A stretch of 64,000 nucleotides of DNA from Sarcophilus harrisii (GCF_902635505.1 NC_045429.1:429749669-429813668), one strand, 5' to 3'; positions 34,490-59,999 are shown, counted from the first letter of the stretch. Notes: generated from the sequence alone by a model not told the origin. Numbers and translations: made by a program.

Positions 34490-35255
34490 TAGAGTTAGAT
34501 TCATATATTTCACAGGGTTGGAAGGGATCTTAGTGGCCATCAGTAGTCCACTCCATGCCTGATCAAAAATTCCTTCTACTATATCCCAAGATATTGTCTT
34601 AACTTCTCTTGGATATGACAAATGAGGGTGTACCCACTATTTCTCAAGGAAGCCAATTTGGGAGTATCTTGATTAGAAACTTTTCTTTTATAGATAGATA
34701 GATATAGATATGTAGATAGATCTATATCTACATCTATATATATATTTAGATATATCTACATCTATATCTATTTAGATCTATCTATCTATATTTAAATCTA
34801 TCTATATATTTATATCTATCTATCTATCTATTGACTTGGCTTATCTTTCTATCTATCTATCTATCTATCTATGTATCTATTTATATGTAGATACATCTCT
34901 ATCTCTATCTATCTATCTATCTATCATGTCTCTCTGTGTGTATATGTATGAAAAATGTATGTATATGGGGTTGGACTGGAGCCCTTCCCAAAGAACTAGG
35001 GTTGCATTCAAGTCCCTTCCCGTGAGATGTGTGTTCTGTTCCCAGCTTTATGGGAAGGGTTGTGTTTTACAATCTTCTGTTAAACTTAATAGCAAACTTA
35101 AATATTTCCACCTTCCACCAATTTTTCTTAATTGTCCCCTCTTGAGTAGAGCAGGATAAATCTAGTCTTTCTTCCACAAAAGAGTCATTAAAATGCCTGA
35201 AGACAGCTATTATATCCTCTCTGAGTCTTTTCCAGGTTAAACAGCCCTGGTTAGC
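34490..35255 (-). mobile_element. L3/CR1 LINE 3' end, split by a tetranucleotide array
   Basis: Antisense L3/CR1 terminus at 34,490-34,680 ('gggttggaagggatcttagt', 'ccactatttctcaaggaagc'), then an array, then the continuation of the same reversed element at about 35,040-35,255 ('gcctgaagacagctattata', 'cttttccaggttaaacagcc'). The two parts are collinear in the family. Confidence 0.7.
34690..34930. repeat. (TATC/TAGA)n array
   Basis: Imperfect ATCT/GATA units change strand sense at least once (GATA-rich first, TATC-rich later), so parts can pair with one another. Confidence 0.92.
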
Positions 35256-35429
35256 ATTCGGATGGCATGGGTGCACTGGTATGACATAGCTCAACTGTAA
35301 GGGGACTTCACTATTGATTTTGCTTTATTTGGACAACAGCTTGTCAAATTAGTAGTACACAGAACTAAAAATAATTCACAAGCTAGCTCCTTATCCTGGG
35401 ATACCTAATTGGTAGAGATGGCCTCTACT

Positions 35430-35605
35430 GGTCCTAAGAGCATTGGATTTAGTCAAAAGACTTGACTTCTCTGATATTTACTATGTGACCTTGGGAAAAT
35501 ATCAAATTTCTTTGGGTATCAGTTGCCTCATCTTTCACATGAGACAGAGATAGGAATGAGTATGTCTCAGATTCTATGGCTTCTGTCACTCTAAATCTAT
35601 GATCT
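35430..35605 (+). repeat. MIR/CORE-SINE
   Basis: 'gagcattggatttagtcaaa', 'actatgtgaccttgggaaaa', 'agttgcctcatctttcacat' and 'cagattctatggcttctgtc' keep the family order. Confidence 0.7.
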
Positions 35606-36159
35606 ACCCCTCTTTCAGCTAAATAGGAAAATACTGAGGATATGCGAATTAGCTTAGCAGGTTGGAAAAGGTTAATGAGACTAAGCCTTCCAGGAAGAGG
35701 TGATTTTTGAAGGAAGCTCCCAGGACTATTGGACTCAAGGCTAAGGGGGTTGGGAGTGGGGTTTTTCTCCCCTCCCTCCTTCCCTCCTTCCCTCCCTGGC
35801 TCATAGCTCTTCATTAGCCAGAGTCCCCAACTTTCCAGGAAATCTCATTTTAGCAGCAGGTCTGATTCATGGGCTTAGTTTCCCAAGCGTTCCCAGAGCA
35901 GCTCTCTGTCAATAACAGTTCTTTACAAGGTCCCCTGATTCATTTTCAGGTTGAAGACAAATTTTTAAAGAGGAGTTCAATGTCGGAGCCATTCCAAAGG
36001 GGCTGTTAACTTAATGTCCCTCCTCATTCCCCACACTTACGCTCCCTCTCCAACTACAGGAGGGTCAGACCCTGCTGGTTTCCAGGAACTGTTTCTGCTT
36101 CTTTGTTAGGAAAGGGAAGAAAGGTGAAGGGAGAAAGAGAGGAGGTGAAGTGATCCAGG
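35606..36159. other. Unique-looking sequence, possible conserved element
   Basis: No repeat signature at 35,820-36,060, with blocks such as 'gggctgttaacttaatgtcc'. I cannot test conservation from a single sequence. Confidence 0.25.
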
Positions 36160-36765
36160 GCTGGAATTTGGGGACTCAATGGCTTTGCTTGTGAGACCTG
36201 ACCACAAGCCCCTCACTGTCCCCTTGGTCCTTAACCTATTGCTTTGCAAGAATAGGTATGATCATTTAGCCCTTCCCCTTCTTCCATGCAGTCCTGCCCC
36301 TAAATCCCAAGTCCCCTTACAGTGGCATCCTATTTGGCATTTAAAACCCTCTACCTTCTGGCTCCCATCTACCTTCCCGGACTTTTTGTATATTCCTCTT
36401 TCTTGCATAATTTATGATAGCTAAACGGTCCCTCTGCTGCTCAGCCTTCCATCTCAGATCCCATGTCTTTGCACAGATTGTCTGGCCCCCCCACCTCTCA
36501 CTCCCCATGCCTAAAATGCCCTTTCTCCTCATCTCCAGCTCCCTTCAAGGCTTAAATGCCATCTTTTCCATGAAGCCCATTCTGATCCCTCCAGTTTTCC
36601 TCACAGAGATTCCTCTGAATATATTTTGCCTTTTCTGTATTTGTGTTTTCTCCCCAGGAGAACCTAAAGTCTTGAAGGCAGGACTGTTTAAATTTTGGTC
36701 TCTCCGGTACCTGGCACATATTAGGGCCTTAATAAATGTTTGCTGAATAAATCAAATGAATGACT
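36160..36765 (+). mobile_element. L2 LINE 3' region
   Basis: 'cttacagtggcatcctattt', 'catttaaaaccctctacctt', 'catgtctttgcacagattgt', 'ccttaataaatgtttgctga' mark the end of an L2 element. Confidence 0.85.
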
Positions 36766-36984
36766 TTCTCTGTTCTCAGTCTTTGAAGAAGGCAACCCTT
36801 ATTCCAAAATCTCATTCTTCTTATGGGGAAACTCTTCCAGAAATCATCCTGGCTTTTGCCGGAGCACGCCTGACACCGGGAAGATGGATGAGATAGTTAA
36901 CTTGAGGCTGTTTGGGGAATAAAGTCCAAATTTCTCAGCCTGGCATCCAAAACTCCTGCAACCTGGCATTATTTCATATCACTA

Positions 36985-37195
36985 CTGATGGGCAGCCCAT
37001 TGTGCTGGGGTAAGGAGACTTGAGTCTGAATCCTCCATGGTTATGCACCAAAAAAGTGCCTTCCCCTTTCTAAGCCTTAATTTGATCCTCTATAAAGTGG
37101 AGATAATAATGCCCTCAGTGCTTACCTCACAGGGTTGCTGTGAGGTCAGTGCTTTGAGAAACCTTAAAGGGGAATTATTACTATGACACTCCAGC
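36985..37195 (+). repeat. MIR/CORE-SINE nested in L2
   Basis: 'gacttgagtctgaatcctcc', 'cccctttctaagccttaatt', 'cctcacagggttgctgtgag' are MIR blocks, flanked on both sides by L2 sequence that joins up without them. Confidence 0.75.
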
Positions 37196-37444
37196 CAGAC
37201 TGTTCACTATTGCCCAGATTCTTCCCTCATTTCCTAGGGAATGCCTCTCTTTGTGTACTCTTACTGTCCCCAGCATCCCAGCATGTTGAAACCCTAGCCT
37301 GTTTCCTAGGTATTCCTCCTCCATGCATCTTTCTCCAATTTCTTTAGCTTAATGTGACCCCTCCCTTTTCTGAATCTTTCTAATATTCTTACTTGAGCTC
37401 TGAGACAGTGCTTTGCACACAGAAGCAATTGATAAATGTTTGTT

Positions 37445-37468
37445 TCATTCATTCATTCATTCATTCTA
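37445..37468. repeat. (ATTC)n tail
   Basis: Short ATTC run at the L2 terminus. Confidence 0.9.
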
Positions 37469-37475
37469 ATGTCTC

Positions 37476-37756
37476 AGCTAACTTTTATCCGAGCAACTGG
37501 AAAGGGAAGAGGAATTATTTCTTGGCCACTGGGTTTTGGTGGTATCAATAGGAAATGAGACTCAGGTCCTGAAAAATGGCAAAGAGAGGATGAACAAGAT
37601 CAGAATGGCAGAGCCTGAAACATTCCCAGGATGAGAACCAGATGAAAATATTTAACAAAATCAATAATAGCACAATTGAAAATAGATGATGTTAATAGGT
37701 GATTTTTCTAAGTTAATATATAGCTGGTAGGGATCTTTACGTGTGGTTTTAGTGGT
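37476..37756. other. Unassigned intergenic sequence
   Basis: No feature recognised. Confidence 0.4.
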
Positions 37757-38115
37757 CCCTCTTTTTATTTGAGTTTAATACCACTAGTTGAGATGACCTC
37801 TTAGCTCTTTTTCATTAACTACAGACCCATGATCATTAGATTGATCATAGGGTTATATATTTGGTGGTGCTATAAAAACTCTTGAAGACCAACTCCTGAG
37901 TTGTTGAAGGATCATAAGATTACAGATTTAGACCCCTCTATTTTTATTTGAGTTTAATACTACTAGTTGGAATGGCTCTTAGCTCCTTTTCATTAGCTAC
38001 AGACTTATAATCATTAGATTTACCACAGGATTATATATTGGGGAGGGGGGGCTGGAAGAACTCTTGAAGATGAAGTCCTGAGTTGTTGAAGGATCATAAG
38101 ATTACAGATTTAGAT
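37757..38115. repeat. Tandem duplication, unit about 180 bp, two copies
   Basis: Copy 1 (37,757-37,933) and copy 2 (37,935-38,115) share long blocks: 'tttttatttgagtttaata', 'ctgagttgttgaaggatcat' and 'aagattacagattta'. Offsets between matching blocks are 179-182 bases, so indels are few. The unit ends in the first bases of a reversed MIR-type SINE whose full copy follows copy 2. Confidence 0.88.
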
Positions 38116-38240
38116 CTGGAAAAGAACTTACAAACCATGTAGTTCAACTCTCTAATTTTATAGTGGAAGAGTACAAGTTTCAGAGAGGTCAATCAACTAA
38201 CCTAGGGACATACAACTTGTTAGTGTTGGAGAAGGTGTCA
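38100..38240 (-). repeat. MIR/CORE-SINE
   Basis: 'ttacaaaccatgtagttcaa', 'tttcagagaggtcaatcaac', 'acctagggacatacaactt' follow the reversed family order. Its start forms the end of the tandem unit. Confidence 0.7.
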
Positions 38241-39427
38241 TGGGTACAAGTCCTGAGTTGTAGAGGAGCTATTGTTGTGATAGGGTGGAACAAGTGTCCA
38301 TAATGATGGGTGCATATTATAGTGTTAAAGAAACATCTTTCCCAAGTTCCATGCATGTAATGGATTTGTCATCTCTGCTCCCTGCCATAGGTCTCCTTTC
38401 TACCTGTGCAAATTGTGACTCATTTACATTCTCTCATCCTGCACAGTTCCCTTTTATTCCTTTCTGGAAATCTTCTATGCATCTACTCATCATCTTTTTT
38501 ATCCTTTAATATTTTATGGCAAGCAACAAACAGTCCAACACTTGGGCTATCTACTTGTTGACCCCCCTGCTCTCCACCTTTGATACATGAGTTTACTTTG
38601 GCTTTGGAATGTGTTTTTGCATTTATGTTGGCACACAGGAGTATCTGCCATCTTATGTAGCTCCCTTACGGATGGGTGAGGGGATTTTGACGTGAATTGT
38701 ACAAGATGAAAAAGCATAAATGGATCGCAATCTACATTGGTGGAGGGAGTGCCTACCCAGGAATTTCAAGAATCACAGAAGTATCGGTATGTCTCCTGTT
38801 CTTCTAAACAACTTCCAATGAAATAATGAAACCGCCCCATGAAGATTTAAAGTTACCCTGAGATTAATCCTTTCCTGAAATTCAATCTACATTAAAAATG
38901 AAAACATCACCTCTAAAAATGATTCCACTCTACAATCTCATCGAAACTTCCTGCCTGGCTCACACCATCCCTGGACACTTAATTTTTTGGCTTAAAAGAA
39001 TTGCCCCTGATACAAACTCCCTGATGGGGAGTGAGAGTAAACAATGATGAAGACAAAGTCAGTAGAAGCTTAAACTGGCAGAATAGATGGCTGTGTCAAT
39101 AAGACTAATACATATTTTCCTGGCACAATTAATCACAAATGGAAAGTGGAATAACATCCCCATATGTGTGACAAAGCTGGCAACAAAACTATAATACCAA
39201 AGCAAAGTTTGTCCCCTTGAGGGTCTTTGGGTTTCTGCAGATGTTACTTTGATTTATTTATTTTCTTGATGATGTTACTTTAGACTCCTTCCAATGGGGG
39301 CTCAGAGCCCAGGAGAGAGAAAGTGCTAGGACATGTCTGTCTGTTTTAGTTGGGAATCAAACTGAACTATTTTGAAGTATGTGTCACAAGTTCATCTGTG
39401 CAAATTCACTAGTTCCTGGGATGTCTA
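38241..39427. other. Mostly unique sequence, possible conserved element at 38,640-39,380
   Basis: AT-rich, repeat-free sequence with blocks such as 'cacaattaatcacaaatgg' and 'tttgggtttctgcagatgtt'. This texture often marks distal regulatory elements near neurally expressed genes. That is inference only, with no conservation data to hand. Confidence 0.25.
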
Positions 39428-39600
39428 GAATCACAGAATTGGAAGAAAACCTAGAGACCTTCTGGCCCACCTCTCCCCCATTCCTTTTCATTTTATCACA
39501 GAAATCAAGACTCAAAAAAAGGGAATGAGTTGTCTATGGTGTGATAAGTGACAGAGCTGAGAACTGAACCTAAACCTTAAAAAAAAGGGTTTCCATTCCA
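39428..39600 (-). repeat. MIR/CORE-SINE, reversed
   Basis: 'aatcacagaattggaagaaa', 'atcaagactcaaaaaaaggg' and 'gtgacagagctgagaactga' match the reversed family order. Confidence 0.7.
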
Positions 39601-39974
39601 GAGATAATGTTGTACATCATAGGGCCAATCACTGTAGTCCTGTAGTCTCTCCTGTTTGTTCATAAACATGAGAGACCCTCATTGGCAATAGTTCTCGGAC
39701 TCAGTTTTTCCAGTCAGCCTCTGGGGAAGACAGAGTTGATAACCAGACATCAGAAAATGGAATGGAATTATTTCCTAGCCCGTGGGTTTGATGGAGGGCA
39801 ATAGGAAAAGTGACTTAGATCCTTTAGGAGCTCACCCAGAACCCTCCTCATTTCATCCCTTGGAAAGTAGATTGACTTATAAAGAGAAGACCAACTATTC
39901 TGTAGAGACCAGATTTCAAAGAGAATTGGTCATAGAATGAAGTTAATAAGACCTATACTGTCAATCTCTAGCAG
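39601..39974. other. Unassigned intergenic sequence
   Basis: No feature recognised. Confidence 0.4.
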
Positions 39975-40135
39975 TGGTTTTCAACTTGGAATCCTTAAAC
40001 TTTTTTTTTGGCACTTTATTTCAAGATTTCCTTTGTAATCCTATGTATATTATTTTATAGTTAAATTATTCTTCTTAGATGGGATCCATAGGCTACCCAT
40101 GGGTTTCATGACATCAAAAAGATGAAAACTCTGTT
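39975..40135. mobile_element. Non-autonomous DNA-transposon-like element, opposite to 8,855
   Basis: 'gcagtggttttcaacttgga', 'ttcctttgtaatcctatgta' and 'ggatccataggctacccat' look like the family at 8,855-9,065 in reverse. It is more degraded than that copy. Confidence 0.45.
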
Positions 40136-40294
40136 TTTCAGACTTGTTGCATGGAAGCTTGCCTCATGCCCTACCTCTTCAAATAATTTAAGAGAAAAAC
40201 TCTTCTTCAATGCAGAATTAAGGGAAATCAGGAGAGGGAAGTCTGGCAGGTGGTCGGTGAAAGCAGCTTACTTTCTTAAGTTTTAATCAAATTG

Positions 40295-40625
40295 ATAGGC
40301 AGTGGATATTGTCCTTTTTCTCAAAGAGGACCAAGATGGCATCCCTAGGTTGGGGTCAGAGAACAGTGTGTCCGACTGTGGCTGATCAGACCAAGAGGAG
40401 CTCTGGAGGTCGTGGGAGCATTTGGGGGTGGATTCTCTAACTTTGCACATGTCATGTTTCTTTTGAGCTGATTCAATTGTGTTTTGCTCACAGAGCCTGG
40501 AACCTTCTCTGACGAGCCCGCCATACTGGGTGTCCCGAGCCAGAGTTTCCCGTGTCACTCGATCGATTCCAAAGTTCTTAAGAGAGACCTTGAGAATGCC
40601 TTGTCTCTCTTTTTCTGACCACCAT
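40295..40625 (+). repeat. Marsupial interspersed repeat, unassigned family
   Basis: 'tctcaaagaggaccaagatg', 'gactgtggctgatcagacca', 'attctctaactttgcacatg' and 'actcgatcgattccaaagtt' run in the order of an element I recall as repeated in marsupial DNA. The head is related to that at 21,755 but the body differs. Confidence 0.5.
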
Positions 40626-40639
40626 AAAAAGCATGATGG

Positions 40640-40825
40640 ACAGCGAAGACAGCTCTGAGAACTTTGAGGCAGAATGGTTGGATTAAAATCTTCCCTCTGA
40701 TACTTAACTATGTGATGGTGAGCAAGTCACTTAACCTGCTGAGGTCTCAGTCTTCTCATCTACAAAATGAGGGGGTTGGGCTACGTGGTCTCTGAAGCCC
40801 CTACCATCCCTGCTCTGTAATCCCT
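40640..40825 (+). repeat. MIR/CORE-SINE
   Basis: 'gaggcagaatggttggatta', 'gagcaagtcacttaacctgc', 'ctacaaaatgagggggttgg' follow the family order. Confidence 0.78.
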
Positions 40826-41059
40826 CTTTCTTTTTCCCCATTATCTGTGTCCAGTTGCACACTAGAAGAAGCATTAGTAAGTAGTGTCTGCTAACCTTCC
40901 CAATTATGTGTGTCTTTTCCCTTCCCCTCACCCCATTTCTAGTTGAGTTTCCTGTATCTGGGAGGAAGTGGGGGTTGTACATGATCACACGTGTGTGGGT
41001 GTCTATAGAACAAAACAGAACCAGGTGCGAGCACATCTGTTCTCCGGGTCCCTCTGCTC

Positions 41060-42486
41060 CAGCCCCATCCTGGTCTCTTCCATTTATTTATTTAAGAAAA
41101 ATCAGACACAGTGGTGGGTTAGAAACCCAAATGGAGAAATCACATCTGAGAAGTCACATCATCCAAACCAGCTGTCCCGGGGAGGGAGGGGCGGGGATGC
41201 TGGTGCCCTCAGCTCCCACCCCTAAAGACAATGTGTCTCCTGGTGCCTTTGGACCCACCCCATGGGGGTCTCTGTTGGCAGAAGGGGAGAAAGGCAGTCT
41301 CTCCTAGCGCCTCGCTCACCCTCCCACCCCACCCTGGCCCACCCGGAAAGGGAATAAACAGCTGGCAAACCCATGACAAGTGGCTAAGGCGTGGTGAAGA
41401 CCTAGCTGAGGAAATCACAGGGTTAGAAGAATTCGCTCCTAACTGGGAATTAGAGGGCGGTGAGTGCCCTTGGGCTGGGAGCAGGGGTGAGATGTTGTGG
41501 GGAAGCCACAAGAGCGTGGGCAGAAGGAGCTCCCCTTTTCTCTCTTCTCTGCCTTTTTCCTTCACCCTTTCTGGGTCAGTCTCAGTGCCAGCGCCTCCTC
41601 TCTGGGCAACAGATTTCCAGGGTGGAGGGGAATGGGTGTGGACAGAGCGGACACTGCCAACACACCAGTTCCCTGCCCCGGGCCTCCAGGAAGGAGGGTA
41701 TGGGCAAGGCGAGGGTGCCGGAGTCGGACTCCAACCTTGACCCCCTTCTGCTGACCCTTGTGACCAAGAGCTCCCACGGGGACTCCCATAAGTAACCTAG
41801 GGAGGTTCCCAGCTCTGAGGAGGGACTCCCTAGGGATGGAGTCTCCCAGATTATCAGGGGCTATGAGTTCCCAACCCAGCCCCAATTCTTCAGCTCTGCA
41901 GCTCCATCCCTCAGGAGGGCTGGGGGGAGGCCCCTCGTCCCCATCCTCAGGACAGAAATCCCTGAATGTAGGTTTGAGAAAAGTCATTGTGCAGCTTGGG
42001 GAAAGGGAAGGAGGAGAAATGGGGGACATGGGAGGAGAGGGAAGCAGACCCCAAGGAAGGGATAACCCTGGGAACAGATGAAGCTTGGGAGGGGCACACA
42101 GGGCAAAGCCCATGGTTCTCTCTCCTTCTCCCAACTCGATTTTTGTCTCTCTTGTCTACACACTGCCTCCACTCTCTGGGGAAAAAAAGAAGCATTAGAT
42201 TTTAAAAGGCAGTGGAGACACTGAGAGAGGGAAGATAGGACCTCTCCTCCAATCCCTTCCTCTGGGCTAGTCCCCCAGAGGGAGAACCGACTGCAAAGGG
42301 AAGGGGTCCAGGCTTCAGAGCCAGCCCTGACCCAATGCTGGGAGGTGGGGAGAGGTTAGGATTTATAAAACCCAATCCAACAAGGCCCAGAATAAGCCCG
42401 GGAGGCTGAGGCAGACTCTTCCCGGAAAAGCAGCTGAGTGGGGCCAGGGTGGAGGCTCGGGGTAGTTGTGGGAGGGGCACACACAT
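41060..42486 (-). other. TMEM132E: TMEM132E 3' UTR (inferred)
   Basis: From the TAG stop at 42,487-42,489 the minus strand continues through GC-rich, repeat-free sequence to two overlapping AATAAA hexamers at 41,083-41,092, about 1.4 kb. I find no earlier AATAAA on this strand. A T-rich element on the minus strand near 41,005-41,020 could serve as the downstream element. Open frames of 110-190 codons on both strands here come from GC-rich composition. The exact end is an estimate, with no transcript data. Confidence 0.65.
41083..41092 (-). terminator. Polyadenylation signal, two overlapping AATAAA
   Basis: The plus strand reads 'tttatttatt' at these positions, giving AATAAATAAA on the transcript strand. 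It is the first such signal after the TMEM132E stop codon. Confidence 0.6.
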
Positions 42487-56639
<14,153 letters not shown>

Positions 56640-56924
56640 CTGGCAAGATAGAACAGGAGAAAGGCAATCAGCGAGCCGCACCCTCCCACCGTCGTCGGCC
56701 CCCTTCCCATCCCTCGCCCCCCATTCCCCGACAAATACGTCAAACAAGGTCCCGTCTCCTTGCCCCTGGAGGATCCAAAACAGACTCCGGGGTATTCTTT
56801 CAGTCACGAAAAGCATTAGGAGGGGGTGGTATAGCGCAGAGAAAGAGAAGCCGGGAGCCAGGAAAACCTGAATTCAAATGGTCTTTCTTGTACTGACCGG
56901 ACAAATCATTGAATTTTTGCAAAG

Positions 56925-57258
56925 CTCTAGGCCAAAGCTGTCGCGACAGAATGTGGAGACTGCGCAAAATTTGGCCACAGTAAAAGGGATCAGATATCCC
57001 ACCGAGATTTAATTCTTTAAGTAAAAAAACAAACAAGCACATCCATCTCATAAGTATGCAAATTTGTGCTGTCTTTAGCGAATAGTAAAATTATATGTAC
57101 GCCCGAGAATTGTTTTAAAATACATTTCTTTATGATTTATTATCAGTAAATTTTGATTTGTATATCTGCTTTCTATGCCTATATATTCGGAATCGTGAAA
57201 AAATTTTCAAGTGAAAAGGGACCGTGAATGGAAAAAGTTTAAGGAACTATGTTCTAGG
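56925..57258. mobile_element. DNA-transposon-like repeat in intron 1
   Basis: 'aatttggccacagtaaaagg', 'aatttgtgctgtctttagcg', 'acgcccgagaattgttttaa' and an end 'gaatggaaaaagtttaagga' follow an order I recall for a marsupial non-autonomous element. The family name is unknown to me. Confidence 0.45.
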
Positions 57259-57264
57259 CAAGTT

Positions 57265-57755
57265 TTTTTTTTTTTAAATTTACTTATTTAAAGCTTTTTT
57301 ATTTAAAATATATATTTATACATATGCATGGGTAATTTTTCAACATTGACCCTTGATAAAACCTTATGTTCCAAAATTTCCCCTCCTTTCCTTTATCCCC
57401 TCCCTTAGATGGCAGGCAGTCCAACACATATTAAATACGTTACAATATATCTTAAATCTAATATATGTATACATAGTTATAGTTATCTTGTTGCACAAGA
57501 AAAATCGAATCAAGAAAAAAAAACTGAAAAAAAACAAAAAACAAAATGCAAGCAAACAACAACAGAAAGAGTGAAAATGCTATGTTGTGATCCACACTCA
57601 GTTCCCACTCTCTGGGTGTAGATAGATGGCTCTCTTCATCACTGGACAATTGGAACTGGTTTGAATCATCTCATTGTTGAAGACAGTCATGTCCATCAGA
57701 ATTGATCATCATATAGTCTTCTTGCTGCTCTGTATAATGGTCTCCTGGTTCTTAG
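57265..57755 (-). mobile_element. Marsupial L1 3' end, intron 1
   Basis: Reversed L1 3' UTR: 'atacatatgcatgggtaatt', 'ccttgataaaaccttatgtt', 'gatggcaggcagtccaacac' and the far end 'gctgctctgtataatggtct'. Confidence 0.88.
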
Positions 57756-58599
57756 GCAACCTTTTAAGACTAAATTTCAGAAAAGATGCTCACTTTCACT
57801 GGTAGAGCAAATCCCTTCATGGGGGGTGGGGGTGGAAGGTGGGGGGTCGGTTAGGTTGTTTGCCTGGACTAAAGAAATCCCAGAGCCACTCTCTGTCCTA
57901 TGGAATTATTTTCACTCTAGTTAAACTAATCATTCTCACACCATCAAACTAAGCATACAAGAGATCCTGAGTAATCAGATCTGTGGTGCAAATAGCAGTG
58001 ATTTAGAGGGTTTGGGTTCCAGTTTTGGCTCAGTCACTTATTCCTTGTGTGACCGAGCCAGATTCAGTGAAGGCTTGATTAATGTTTTCCAGAAATGGTG
58101 GAAGATAGCAGGATAAATCCCAGAGAAGCAAAAGAGATTGCCAACACCATGTTCACCGGGAGATTTACAAGAGAAGGTGGGAAGTATTGCTGAGAATGCT
58201 GCTTAAAGTATTTTCCAACTATTTACCCGGCATTTCTATTTTAAGTAAATCATCTCCTTTTGCAAGATTTACATAACATATGGCCTATAATTAATGTTAT
58301 CTGGTTGGTGGGAGAGGTGTTCAGAGAGGGGGAAAATAGGGGTTTTTAAAACAAGTCTAAGAAGATCTGAACTCAAACTGGCCACAAATAGTGAGAGGTA
58401 ACATAAAGGGGTGTTACACTTACAAATGAACAATTTCATTTTTTTATAAATCCTTCTCCTAAGACTCCAGAATCTTCCTCTCTTTCGGGGCTTCCAGCAC
58501 TTGGACTTTAAAGCACTAAAAGAAGTGCTTACTTTTACTATCATTTAAGGACAGTGTGGGAAGGCCATTCCCCCATCCCCTCTCCTCCCACTCACTTCC
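57756..58599. other. Intron 1, unassigned sequence
   Basis: A SINE-like fragment may lie at 57,990-58,085 ('attccttgtgtgaccgagcc'). Otherwise nothing recognised. Confidence 0.4.
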
Positions 58600-58830
58600 A
58601 GCCAGGTAATTCTTAAAGTAGATAGATTTCAGTAGTTCAAATCAGAAAGACCCAAATTTAAGCTGTGAGACCCTGATCAAGTCTTTTAAGCTCTATATTT
58701 TATCTTTTATTCCCATTTTACAGCTTCTTCGTATATAAAATGGAGTATTTACTTTATGGGATCCTGAGATCAATTGAGTTAACACAGAAATTTGCAAATT
58801 TTAAAGCATTATACGCATGCATACATATGC
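58600..58830 (+). repeat. MIR/CORE-SINE, degraded
   Basis: 'gagaccctgatcaagtcttt' and 'tacagcttcttcgtatataa' followed by 'agaaatttgcaaattttaaa' keep the family order. Confidence 0.5.
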
Positions 58831-59303
58831 CACCCAGTTTTTTTTTTCCTAGAATTTGGCCCTTTCACATGATCAGTTTAATGGCCTTTTCCCTTGAGTT
58901 GAGGCTTGGCTCTTTGGCAAGGTCAATGAGCATGGGTGGGCAGGAGCAAACGGAAAAGCAATGTTCTCTGAGATGAGAACAGTGGGCGTCCTCATATTTG
59001 GGATGACTTGGGAGAGTCTGGGGAAATGGACTTGAGTGGGGGGATCATGAAGGGCATGGAGCCCAATTAGGGACTGAGCCCTATATCCACTATGGCACTC
59101 AGCCCAGCGGGCTAAACATCCTGAACATTGGGGCATTTTGCATCAGAGCATGCTGTCTTAAAAACAGGACCTACAAACTAAATATAAAGCAAAGGAGTTG
59201 GACTGTGACCTCTTGACTTTAGATTCTAAACTCTAACATGTTCAGAAGAGATGTCTTCATTGTGAGAATAGATGCATCTGAAGCTGGAGTTAGTGTGAGT
59301 AGG

Positions 59304-59304
<1 letters not shown>
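58831..59304. other. Intron 1, unassigned sequence
   Basis: No feature recognised. Confidence 0.4.

Positions 59305-59341
<37 letters not shown>
59305..59341. repeat. (TG)n microsatellite
   Basis: About 18 TG units. Confidence 0.95.
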
Positions 59342-59343
<2 letters not shown>

Positions 59344-59514
59344 ACAGCAGGTTAGGACAAATGGGGAAGGATATTAAAAAACTTCCAATCTAGGCTGCAC
59401 TGATAGATGATTTCTTTGTTCAGCTTGACCCTTGTCTCTTGACTGCTACTTTTGGTAACATTTCCAAGGCTGAATTACTTGAATGAAAAACACGTATAAA
59501 AGACATGTTCTCTC

Positions 59515-59640
59515 ATTAAATAATTCAACCAACTTTTATTAGTCACCCACTATATCCCTACCCCCAAGAGGCTTAAATCCAGATGAGGGACAGCAAGAAC
59601 ATAACACTTAATAGGATTAATAAATGAAAAATCATCTGTA
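59515..59640 (+). repeat. Head of the unassigned dispersed repeat
   Basis: 'ccaacttttattagtcaccc' then 'cactatatccctacccccaa' and 'gaggcttaaatccagatgag' parallel the family head at 17,755. Confidence 0.45.
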
Positions 59641-59789
59641 GAACAAGGAGACATTCTGCTCTCCTCCCTAGTATCCTGATCTGATGCTCAAGTTAGGAAC
59701 CATTGGGGCAGGACATAAGATTGTTTATCAGGAATGCAGTTCCTCACTACTCAGGTAACTATGATTTTTGCCACCATGGCCATACACAC

Positions 59790-59925
59790 CTTTCCTTAAG
59801 TGTGATCTTCCCCCATTAGAAAGTAAGCTATTTGAAGGCAAGAACATTCCTGTCTCCTTGTACTTGTATTCCAAGTACTTAGCACACTGCCTAGAACTAA
59901 GGACTTAATACCGATTCTATCTACC
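59790..59925 (+). repeat. L2 3' end
   Basis: 'gtaagctatttgaaggcaag' then 'cttgtattccaagtacttag' and 'cacactgcctagaactaagg'. Confidence 0.65.
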
Positions 59926-59936
59926 TACATTGCTTT

Positions 59937-59940
<4 letters not shown>

Positions 59941-59994
<54 letters not shown>
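59941..59994. repeat. (CT)n microsatellite
   Basis: 27 CT units without interruption, followed by a short TATC-like run. Confidence 0.95.

Positions 59995-59999
<5 letters not shown>

Larger units (their letters stand above)
36925..37475 (+). mobile_element. L2 LINE 3' region interrupted by a MIR
   Basis: The L2 part 'cagcctggcatccaaaactc' (36,938) is cut at about 36,985. It resumes at about 37,196 ('cactccagccagactgttca') and ends at an (ATTC)n tail at 37,445-37,468. Confidence 0.75.

Noticed and set aside
41231-42134. 169- and 190-codon frames on opposite strands
   Set aside because: They lie in the GC-rich 3' UTR of TMEM132E, are Pro/Gly-rich and have no domain or splice support.
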